Shown here: piece by piece, positions 52,644 to 59,619 of the stretch | How positions within the stretch are numbered: position 1 is the stretch's first letter | Layout of the letters: every line of letters starts with the position of its first letter | DNA from: Oerskovia sp042887685 | Lineage (GTDB): Bacteria > Actinomycetota > Actinomycetes > Actinomycetales > Cellulomonadaceae | Direction: 5' to 3' | Length of the DNA stretch: 64,000 nt | Assembly: GCF_042887685.1 (NCBI RefSeq) | Contig: NZ_JBHVOS010000007.1 | Location: 62,001-126,000, forward strand | Notes under the pieces: model-generated | Database searches by the model: none | What the model was told of the DNA's origin: nothing | What the model saw: the letters and a program-made list of their open reading frames with translations, nothing else | Translations under genes and position numbers: made by a program

Positions 52644-52706
52644 CGCCGAGCGTGCAGTTCGGGTCGTGCCGGCGCTGATCGCACGACCCGAACTGCACAC
52701 TCGGCG
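52644..52706. repeat. Intergenic hairpin family, copy 5
   Basis: Arms 52644-52669 and 52681-52706 pair over 26 positions with one mismatch, the longest stem of the family, with an 11-base loop. The common core CGTGCAGTTCGGG is extended inwards (TCGTGC with GCACGA) and outwards (CGCC with GGCG). It lies between two plus-strand genes, 89 bases after the GlxA gene. Confidence 0.92.
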
Positions 52707-52833
52707 GACGGACCGGGAGGTGGGCCGGGAGGTGGGCCGAGCAGTCCTCGGGCCCTCGTCACCGGCACGGGCAGCCTGTCCGGGGGCCGAGATTCGGGGT
52801 GCATGTCCGACATTTCCGTGCTCGGATGGGTCG

Positions 52834-54501
52834 ATGACCTCGCGATCGACGACGACACGAGTCCGCGCCGCAGCGCTCACGCTGACGGCGGCCCTCCTCC
52901 TCGGCGGGCTGCCCACTGCGGCCGCTGCCGCACCGGGTGGTGAGCGGCCGACCGGACAGGTGGACGCGCCGGTACCGAGGATCGCCTGGGGGCCATGCGA
53001 GGGCGTGGGCCTCGAGCAGTTCGAGTGCGCGCGCGTCGAGGTCCCCACGGACTACGACCGTCCGCGCGGGCGCACGACGACGATCGGCCTGACCCGCCTG
53101 CCCGCGACCGACCCGGCGCAGCGCGTCGGGAGCCTGTTCACGAACTTCGGCGGGCCGGGCGGCCCGGGGGTCGAGTCCCTGCACCTGCTCGGCGGGTCGC
53201 TGTTCGACGACGACGTGCTGGCCCGGTTCGACGTCATCGGGTTCGACCCGCGCGCGGTGGGGACGTCCGACCCGGCGACGTGCTTCCGCGACGCGGCGCG
53301 CGAGCAGGCCTTCCTCGCCACGGTCCCCGCGTTCCCCGTGACCGACCGCGAGGAGAGGCGCTACCTCGGGCAGATGGCGACCCTCGGCGCGTCGTGCACG
53401 CTGTTCTCCGGCGACCGCATCTCGCACTCGTCGACCGCGAACGTCGCACGTGACATGGACCTGCTGCGTCAGGCCGTGGGCGACGAGCAGCTCAGCTACG
53501 TCGGCTACTCGTACGGGACCCTGCTCGGCGCGACGTACGCCGCTCTGTTCCCGGACCGCGTGCGCGCCATGGTGCTCGACGGCACGGTGGACGTGGAGGG
53601 GTGGTCCGGCGTCGGGTCCGACGAGCTGTTCGGCACGCGCAACGGTCAGGCTGCCGGAGCGACCGAGACCTTCGGGGAGTTCGCGCGGCTTTGCGCCGAG
53701 GCGGGCCCGTCGGTCTGCGCGCTGTCCTCGCTCGGCGACCCGGCCGAGGTCGTCGAGGCGACCTACGCGGCGCTGCGCGAGGCTCCGCTCACCATCCCGA
53801 TGCCGGACGGGTCGACCGTCCGGGTCGGGTACCCCGAGGCCGTCGCGCTCGTCTTCTCGTACCTCTACGAGCCCGCCGCCTGGGGCGACCTGGACCTGAC
53901 GCTCGCCGGCCTGGCGGTGCTGAGCGGCGCCGTCGGGCCGCCTGCTGCGGACGCGCCCGCCGCCCGCAGCGCGGCTCCCTCGCTCGGGGAGCTCCTGCGC
54001 CGGGCCGGGTACGCGCAGGACTACCCGTCGCTCGGCGGCGCGCTCGCGAGCCTGTGCGTGGACGCGACGACTCCTGGCGACCCGTGGTCGTACGCGGCGA
54101 AGGTCGACGCGCTCGACGAGCAGTACCCGCACTTCGGCCGTTTCCGCGGCTGGGTGGGCGTCCAGTGCGAGTTCCTCCCGGCGACCGACCGCGACGCGTT
54201 CACCGGCCCGTGGGACCAGACCACCGATGCGCCGGTGCTGGTCGTCGGCACCCGGTTCGACCCGGCGACGCCCTACGCGTTCACGCAGCCGTACGCCGAC
54301 CGGTGGCCCGACGCGCGCGTGCTGACCGTCGAGGGCTGGGGTCACACGATCATCGGCAAGTCCGTGTGCGCCGACGCGGCGGTCGCCCGCTACCTCGTCG
54401 ACCTCGAGGCGACCGACGCTGCGACGTGCGCCCAGGACGTGGCGCCGTTCCAGGGTCCGCCGGTCCCGCTCGGCGAGGCGCTGCGACTGCCGGTGGCCTA
54501 G
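52834..54501 (+). CDS. Secreted alpha/beta-hydrolase peptidase (TAP-like, tripeptidyl aminopeptidase type)
   Basis: 555 residues. The signal peptide (TRVRAAALTLTAALLLGGLPTAAAAA) is followed by an alpha/beta hydrolase. FTNFGGPGGPGVES is the oxyanion region, YVGYSYGTLLGATYA the Ser nucleophile elbow, TRFDPATPY the Asp and EGWGHTII the His. The C-terminal TAP-like segment ends with cysteines (KSVCADAAVARYL, AATCAQD). This is the SlpD/Tap family of Streptomyces exported tripeptidyl aminopeptidases, trimming peptides outside the cell. ATG 52834 begins the signal peptide and has a TCGGAT box six bases upstream. Hairpin copy 5 lies 128 bases upstream. Confidence 0.92.
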   Translation: MTSRSTTTRVRAAALTLTAALLLGGLPTAAAAAPGGERPTGQVDAPVPRIAWGPCEGVGLEQFECARVEVPTDYDRPRGRTTTIGLTRLPATDPAQRVGSLFTNFGGPGGPGVESLHLLGGSLFDDDVLARFDVIGFDPRAVGTSDPATCFRDAAREQAFLATVPAFPVTDREERRYLGQMATLGASCTLFSGDRISHSSTANVARDMDLLRQAVGDEQLSYVGYSYGTLLGATYAALFPDRVRAMVLDGTVDVEGWSGVGSDELFGTRNGQAAGATETFGEFARLCAEAGPSVCALSSLGDPAEVVEATYAALREAPLTIPMPDGSTVRVGYPEAVALVFSYLYEPAAWGDLDLTLAGLAVLSGAVGPPAADAPAARSAAPSLGELLRRAGYAQDYPSLGGALASLCVDATTPGDPWSYAAKVDALDEQYPHFGRFRGWVGVQCEFLPATDRDAFTGPWDQTTDAPVLVVGTRFDPATPYAFTQPYADRWPDARVLTVEGWGHTIIGKSVCADAAVARYLVDLEATDAATCAQDVAPFQGPPVPLGEALRLPVA

Positions 54502-54581
54502 GCCGTGGCGTGCGTGGAGATCTCGCACGGGTTCGTGCCCTGCGCTGGACGCGTGGGCCGCCGTGCCGCGAGACTCGCCGG

Positions 54582-55172
54582 ATGAACCGCCCCGTGCCCG
54601 ACGACGTCACGCCCGTCGGTCGCTCGCGTGCGGCCACGTGGGTGGGCCGGGTCGTGGTCGGCCTCGCTGCCCTCGTCACGGTCACGCTGGTCGTGGCCGT
54701 CGTGGGCTACGTCGTCCTGGTGGACCGGTGGGCCGACGCGTACGACACGTCCGGCGGGCCTGACGCCCGGCCCACGTCCTCCTCGGTCACCGGGTCGACC
54801 GGCACGTCCGCCGAGCAGGAGAACCAGGGGCTCGACTCCTCGAACGAGGCCTACCGCGAGCGCCGCGGGACCCCGGAGTCGGACGCCGAGGCCGCGCTGT
54901 CCGTCCCGGTGGTCGAGGCCGCGCTCACCCCGCTCCTCACGGGCGAGGCCCTGCAGCGCGACGAGGTCGTCGCCGCACTGACGGGCGCGGGCTTCGAGAC
55001 GTTCGGCGTGACGCCGGAGACCACCGTGCACGGGGACCCCGCGACGAGCTTCGGGGTCGGCGTGAGCGTCCCAGGAGGCTGCGTCTACGGTGGCGTCACC
55101 CCGCAGGGCGTGACGCTCGACGCGGGCGGCCCGATCGCCGACGGCGGCTGCCTGGAGATGCCGACGCACTGA
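54582..55172 (+). CDS. Membrane-anchored extracytoplasmic protein (DUF6993-like)
   Basis: 196 residues. A single N-terminal helix (VGRVVVGLAALVTVTLVVAVVGYVVLV) anchors a Ser/Thr/Glu-rich stalk. A small C-terminal domain follows (EVVAALTGAGFETFGVTPETTVHGDP, then VSVPGGCVYGGVTPQGVTLDAGGPIADGGC). Its two Cys are likely disulfide-bonded. The domain resembles DUF6993-type proteins of related actinobacteria, of unknown role. GAGACT, six bases before ATG 54582, is the same unusual -10 as at 63117. Confidence 0.7.
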   Translation: MNRPVPDDVTPVGRSRAATWVGRVVVGLAALVTVTLVVAVVGYVVLVDRWADAYDTSGGPDARPTSSSVTGSTGTSAEQENQGLDSSNEAYRERRGTPESDAEAALSVPVVEAALTPLLTGEALQRDEVVAALTGAGFETFGVTPETTVHGDPATSFGVGVSVPGGCVYGGVTPQGVTLDAGGPIADGGCLEMPTH

Positions 55173-55218
55173 CCCTCGCCGAGCCCGCGCCGTCCTCGGC
55201 CCCCGTCGACGGGCGCGC

Positions 55219-55956
55219 TCAGCCGGTCGTGGCGTACCGGGAGTTGGCGGAGTCGCCGTCCACGGTGTTGCTGCTCGCGTAGACCTGGGGTCGTGCCCCG
55301 GCGGCGGCCAGCAGCCCGACGGCCTCGACGACGACCGCGTCGAGGGCCGCGGCCCCCACGACCGTCGAGGTGGGCCCGACCTTCTGGTCGACCCCGGCGA
55401 CCGCGACCGCGGCGTCCCCGACGGCGCCGCCGTTGTCGATGACGATCTCCGCCGCCTCGTGTAGCCGCGGGAGCACCGGGCGGCGCGCCTGGCCGGACGT
55501 CGCGTGGGCGATGCTCGTGACCGCGACCACGACTGCCCCGCGCGCCTGCACGGCGGCGACCAGCTCGGTCGTGGTCGCGTTGCTGCCGGAGTTCGACGCG
55601 ACCACGACGACGTCGCCCTGCTCGACACCGTGGTCCTCGACGATCGCCTCGGCGAGCCCCGAGAGGCGTTCGAGCGCCGTGGAGAGGGGCGCGCTCGCGT
55701 GGAGCATGAACCCCTCGAAGAGGATCGGGCGGACTCCCACGAGCCCACCGGCCCGGTAGTAGAGCTCCTCGGCGAGGATGTGCGAGTGGCCGGTACCGAA
55801 CGCGTGGACGGTCCTCCCGGCGAGCACCGCGTCGGCGATCGCCCGGGCGGCGGCAGCGATCGACGGCCACTGGTCCGTCACGAGCCGGTCGATCAGGTCG
55901 CGGGTCACGGACAGGTACTCGCGCCCGGGCGAGGTCTCGGAGGGTGCTGCGGTCAT
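55219..55956 (-). CDS. SIS-domain protein (UPF0309-like)
   Basis: 245 residues, one sugar-isomerase (SIS) domain. VHAFGTGHSHILAEELYYRAGG, LFEGFMLHAS, VVVVASNSGSNATTTELVAAVQARGAVVVAVTS (phosphosugar loop) and a conserved C-terminal NNTVDGD-like end (ASSNTVDGDSANSRY) place it in the UPF0309 group. SIS domains bind or isomerise phosphosugars, often amino sugars. GAAGGAG precedes ATG 55956. The start overlaps by four bases the stop of the upstream GntR gene, so the two form an operon. Confidence 0.9.
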   Translation of the reverse strand: MTAAPSETSPGREYLSVTRDLIDRLVTDQWPSIAAAARAIADAVLAGRTVHAFGTGHSHILAEELYYRAGGLVGVRPILFEGFMLHASAPLSTALERLSGLAEAIVEDHGVEQGDVVVVASNSGSNATTTELVAAVQARGAVVVAVTSIAHATSGQARRPVLPRLHEAAEIVIDNGGAVGDAAVAVAGVDQKVGPTSTVVGAAALDAVVVEAVGLLAAAGARPQVYASSNTVDGDSANSRYATTG

Positions 55957-56750
55957 CGTCGTGCTCCTTCGCTGAGGTGGTTCGTCGGCTGTCGCGCGCC
56001 GGGTCGGAGGGCGAACGCCGCCCCGCTGACGTCGGCCTGCAGGTGGTAGCGGTCCCCCCGGTACAGGCTGCTGGCCACCATGACCACCCGGCCACGGACG
56101 TCCTGGTGGACCATCCGGACGTGGAGGCAGGCCTGCGCGGGACCGATCTCCAGGAGGTCACGGGCCCGCGGTTCGGGCAGGACCGGCTCGATCGTCACGT
56201 GCGCGCCACCGAGCGTGATGCCGTGCCGCGTCGCGAGCAGCTCGTAGAGCGAACCCTCGAGCTCGGGCTCGCGGAGGCGCGGGACGTAGCGCCGGGGAAG
56301 CCAGGACGTCTCGACGGCCATGGGGGTCCCGTCCCCCGACCGGAGGCGGCTGAACGTCACGACCGGTTCGCCGACGACGACCCGCAACGCGGTCGCGAGA
56401 GCGCCCCCGGCGGCCGTCGTCCGGTAGGAGACGAGCACGGTCCCGGCGACGAGGCCGCGGCTCGCCATGTCCTGCGTGAAGGACGTCAGCCCGAGCGACC
56501 GCACGAGCGGTCTCGCGGCGACGTAGGTGCCGGAGCTGGGACGTCGGTCGAGCAGGCCTTCGGCGATCAAGGCCTCGACGGCCGCCCGCAGGGTCGCCCG
56601 TGCGACCCCGAACCGTGCGGCGAGGTCCCGCTCACCGGGGAGTCGTCGCCCCACGGGCAGGCTCGCGACGAGCTCGCGCAGGCCCGCCTGAGCTGTGCGG
56701 CGTCCGCCGGTCTCCGTGGTCGTGGTCACGGATCGAGTCAACTCCGGCAC
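55953..56750 (-). CDS. GntR-family regulator with UTRA domain
   Basis: 265 residues. The winged helix (LPVGRRLPGERDLAARFGVARATLRAAVEALIAEGLLDRRPSSGTYV) precedes a UTRA effector domain (MASRGLVAGTVLVSYRT, VVTFSRLRSGDGTPMAVETSWLP, GAHVTIEPVLPEPRARDLLEIG) as in HutC/NagR proteins that sense small ligands such as phosphosugars. Co-transcription with the SIS protein supports an amino-sugar or phosphosugar signal. The GTG at 56750 is given; a second GTG at 56729 is possible and would remove seven residues. Confidence 0.88.
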   Translation of the reverse strand: MPELTRSVTTTTETGGRRTAQAGLRELVASLPVGRRLPGERDLAARFGVARATLRAAVEALIAEGLLDRRPSSGTYVAARPLVRSLGLTSFTQDMASRGLVAGTVLVSYRTTAAGGALATALRVVVGEPVVTFSRLRSGDGTPMAVETSWLPRRYVPRLREPELEGSLYELLATRHGITLGGAHVTIEPVLPEPRARDLLEIGPAQACLHVRMVHQDVRGRVVMVASSLYRGDRYHLQADVSGAAFALRPGARQPTNHLSEGARR

Positions 56751-56889
56751 ACCACGACGCGCAACGCTCGGGTGGACCGGTCATCGCCCGGTCAGGGCCG
56801 GGACCGCGCCACTGCGCCAGGATGCGGGTGGACCGGTTCGAGTGCGCCGGGCATCGCTCGCCTGCTCGGCGCCCGGGTGCGGCGCCGAC

Positions 56890-57141
56890 TCAGGCGCTCT
56901 GGGCCTCCGCGTCGTGGGCCCCGCGCACCTTCTCGCCCGGGTTCGCGCGTTCGAGCGCTGCCCGGTAGACCCGCAGGCGCTCGACCTGCAGGTCGGAGAA
57001 CAGGGGCGCGTCGACGTCCTCGACGGGCTGCGTCCGCAGGAAGTCGAGGATCTCGGTCTCGGTCTCGTCGATCTCGGCGAGGCGTTCGCGATCGGCGTCG
57101 TCGAGGAGCTGCCAGACGTCGACAAAGGTGGGCACGTGCAT
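56890..57141 (-). CDS. Small acidic helical hypothetical protein
   Basis: 83 residues, mostly predicted helix (DVWQLLDDADRERLAEIDETETEILDFLRTQPVEDVDAPLFSD; QVERLRVYRAALERANPGEKVRGAHD), no known motif. GGGGAG precedes it so closely that GTG at 57135 might be the true start instead of ATG 57141. Codon use is like its neighbours. A gap of 222 bases lies between it and the divergent cupin gene; it holds a GCCGTCGGGC motif near 57280 and nothing else I recognise. Confidence 0.6.
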   Translation of the reverse strand: MHVPTFVDVWQLLDDADRERLAEIDETETEILDFLRTQPVEDVDAPLFSDLQVERLRVYRAALERANPGEKVRGAHDAEAQSA

Positions 57142-57363
57142 CTCCCCATGCTCTGTCACCCGTCCACGGATCGCGCGTCGACCTGCCGACGAGTGACGGG
57201 CGTCACACGATCCACACCCCCCCTTCCCCACGGGGTCACATCCTCGGGCGCGCGACGACGACCCTGGGTGCGCGACGCCGTCGGGCACCCGCGCGCACCG
57301 GGCGAACCGGAAGCCCGACCGCCATGATGGAAGCCCCGCCCCCCACCCGATCGGAAGGCCCCC

Positions 57364-57696
57364 ATGACGAACCTCGAGCTGCTCACCGACGCGCACCTCA
57401 CGCGCGCCCGTGACGGCGACAACGGCCGCAGCGCGGAGGTCGTGCTGCACGACGGCGTCCTGCGCCAGACGATCATCGCGATCCTCGCGGGCGTCGAGCT
57501 CGGCGAGCACAACGCGCCGCCCGCCGCGAGCATCCAGGTGCTGCGCGGCCGCGTCCGCGTCACCGCGCTCGAGGGCGACGAGGAGGTCGGGACGGGCGAG
57601 CTGCGCGTGCTCACGCACGAGCGCCACGCCGTCGCCGCCCTGGAGGACTCGGCGTTCCTCCTCACCACGGTCACGAGCGTGCCCACGGCCGGCTAG
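57364..57696 (+). CDS. Cupin-fold protein
   Basis: 110 residues, one small beta-barrel: LRQTIIAILAGVELGEHNAPPAASIQVLRGRVRVTALEGDEEVGTGELRVLTHERHAVAALEDSAFLLT follows the two-motif cupin pattern (G-x5-H-x3, then G-x5-P-x4-H). The metal-binding His set is partial: one His (EHNAPP) and later HERH, so catalysis is uncertain. GGAAGG before ATG 57364 supports the start. Function unknown. Confidence 0.8.
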   Translation: MTNLELLTDAHLTRARDGDNGRSAEVVLHDGVLRQTIIAILAGVELGEHNAPPAASIQVLRGRVRVTALEGDEEVGTGELRVLTHERHAVAALEDSAFLLTTVTSVPTAG

Positions 57697-57727
57697 CCCC
57701 GGCTCGGCGGGTCAGCGGCTCAGCGGG

Positions 57728-58219
57728 TCAGCGCAGGATCTCCACGAGCAGGACCCACGCGTTCCCGACCGACCCCGCGAACACGAGGACGATCCCGGCC
57801 GCGATCCAGTAGAGGCCCGCGTAGCTCCCCGTGAGAAGCACGACCGACCCGACGGAGAAGGGCACGACCTGCACGAGCGCCAGGACGACCTTGGCCCACG
57901 TGCTGGTCCTCCACTCCGCGGGGGCCGCGCGCAGCATCCGCACCGAGGCGTCGAGCGTGAGCCCGAGCGCGACGAGCGAGAACAGGAGCACCTCGCCGCC
58001 CAGGAGCCGCGGTCCCTGACCGGGGACGAGTCCGGCCGCGGCGCTCACGACGATCAGGACGAGCGACCCGACCGTCGCGGCCGCTCGCGACGTCATGCTC
58101 GGGATGTCGAGGATCTGCTTGATGTTGACCGACATGGCGACGATGATCAGCCCCGCGAGCGCCCCGGCCGCGCCGGCGGTCGCGACGAAGAAGTCCCCCC
58201 ACCCCTCGGGAACGGTCAT
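57728..58219 (-). CDS. Four-helix integral membrane protein
   Basis: 163 residues. FFVATAGAAGALAGLIIVAMSVNIKQIL is the start of a small family of actinobacterial membrane proteins with four to five helices. No catalytic motif is seen and the function is unknown. ATG 58219 overlaps by four bases the stop of the upstream alpha/beta hydrolase, so the two are co-transcribed and may act together. Confidence 0.8.
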   Translation of the reverse strand: MTVPEGWGDFFVATAGAAGALAGLIIVAMSVNIKQILDIPSMTSRAAATVGSLVLIVVSAAAGLVPGQGPRLLGGEVLLFSLVALGLTLDASVRMLRAAPAEWRTSTWAKVVLALVQVVPFSVGSVVLLTGSYAGLYWIAAGIVLVFAGSVGNAWVLLVEILR

Positions 58220-59436
58220 GGTGCTGCGGGTTCGCCGTCGTAGCCGAGGGTCTCGTCGAGCCAGTCGTAGACGCGCTGGTGGAAGACCGCGCGGCCCGTC
58301 ATCTCGCAGTGGCCCGTGACGCCGTCCTCCGGCCCGAGCTCGACGTACTCGGTCGGGCACGTGAGGTTCTCGGCGAGGGTCCGGGCCGAGGCGGAGAGGT
58401 CGTCGCCCACGGTGCGGCACACGAGCACCGGGCAGCGGATCAGGTGCTCGCGTCCGCGCATCGTGTAGTCGTGGGACAGCCTGATGAGGTCGAGCGGGTC
58501 GCGCACGCCGTGCACCCACAGGTTCCGGCGCAGCGCCCAACCCGCCGAGGGCTTGCGCAGGAGCTGGTGCAGCGTCGTCTCGACGACCCTGAGCGCGGCC
58601 CCGTGGTCGTCGTCGAGGTGGTCGGCCAGGAGCGAGGGGAACTTCGCGGTGACGGTGTCGTGCAGGTCGTAGGGTCCGCTGTCGGCGATGCAGGCCGCGA
58701 GGCGATGCTCGCCGGACGCGGCGCGGGGCGCGAGGTAGCCGCCGAAGCTCCAGCCGTGCACCACGATGCGCTGCGGGTCCACCTCGTCGAGGGTCAGCGC
58801 ATGGTCGACGACGGCGCTCACCACGGTCTCCCAGTCCGGACGGAACGGGATGCCCTGGTCGAGGATCACGCTCCCCTGACCGGGACCGTCGAACGCGAGC
58901 ACGTCGTACCCCCGGTCGAGCGCCGCGACCGCGTTGGCGAAGTACAGCTCCTCCGCGGTGCCGTCGTAGCCGTCGACGAGCAGGACGGTCGGGCGCGGGC
59001 GACCGTCGTCGGCGGCCCGGTAGAAGTAGCCGGGGAGCGCCCCGCCCTCGAACGGGATCTCGAGCACGTCCGGGGGCAGGTCCAGGAGCGCGGCCCCCTT
59101 GCGGAACGTCTCGGTCTGCCTGCGCGAGCTCTCGCGGAAGCGGTCGTCGACGGGCGCCCCCATGAGGAAGAGCCCCGCGGTGCGGTAGTAGTTCGAGGCT
59201 CGCAGCCAGGCGCCGCGGGCGCTGACGCGGTGGCCTGCGATGTCGCTCTCCTCGGCCGTCTTCTCGACGCGTGCGGCGGTCGCGGACCACTCGTCGTACC
59301 ACTGGTTCCCGTCGGTCCGGGTGATGCGGCGGGCCGTCTCGAGGCACTCGCCGATCTCCGCACCGCCCTGCGCGGTGTAGGCGAGCGCTCGGACGAGCTG
59401 CGCGTCGAAGAGCTCGTCGTGAAGGACCAGGGTCAT
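58216..59436 (-). CDS. Alpha/beta hydrolase of the FrsA / dihydropseudooxynicotine-hydrolase type
   Basis: 406 residues. A helical N-terminal cap of about 120 residues (CLETARRITRTDGNQWYDEWSATAARVE; GAWLRASNYYRTAGLFLMG) precedes the catalytic domain. TVLLVDGYDGTAEELYFANAVAAL, GYDVLAFDGPGQGSV, VVHGWSFGGYLAPRAA (Ser nucleophile) and a C-terminal GPEDGVTGHCEMTGRAVFHQRVYDWL with the His are present. Such enzymes cleave C-C or ester bonds in aromatic or alkaloid catabolism. It is the first gene of the pair with the membrane protein. Confidence 0.88.
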   Translation of the reverse strand: MTLVLHDELFDAQLVRALAYTAQGGAEIGECLETARRITRTDGNQWYDEWSATAARVEKTAEESDIAGHRVSARGAWLRASNYYRTAGLFLMGAPVDDRFRESSRRQTETFRKGAALLDLPPDVLEIPFEGGALPGYFYRAADDGRPRPTVLLVDGYDGTAEELYFANAVAALDRGYDVLAFDGPGQGSVILDQGIPFRPDWETVVSAVVDHALTLDEVDPQRIVVHGWSFGGYLAPRAASGEHRLAACIADSGPYDLHDTVTAKFPSLLADHLDDDHGAALRVVETTLHQLLRKPSAGWALRRNLWVHGVRDPLDLIRLSHDYTMRGREHLIRCPVLVCRTVGDDLSASARTLAENLTCPTEYVELGPEDGVTGHCEMTGRAVFHQRVYDWLDETLGYDGEPAAP

Positions 59437-59556
59437 GGCTGCTCCGCCCGTCGTCGGGCTTTCAGGCTAGGACGCCGTCCCGGCGGACGCTCGTCGACGA
59501 TCACCCGCTCTCCTCTTGACGGACCGGGAATGCTGCGGCAAGATCAGGAGTTGTCG

Positions 59557-59573
59557 ATACCCCTAGGGGGTAT
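59557..59573. promoter_or_regulatory. CsoR-type copper operator
   Basis: ATACCCC TAG GGGGTAT is the G-tract palindrome bound by the Cu(I)-sensing CsoR repressor. It lies 47 bases upstream of the copB start in the promoter region. No csoR gene is in the window, so regulation would be in trans. Confidence 0.85.
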
Positions 59574-59619
59574 GCCGGTCGCCAAGGTCGCCCGGCACGA
59601 TACGAGGGAGGACGGGACA

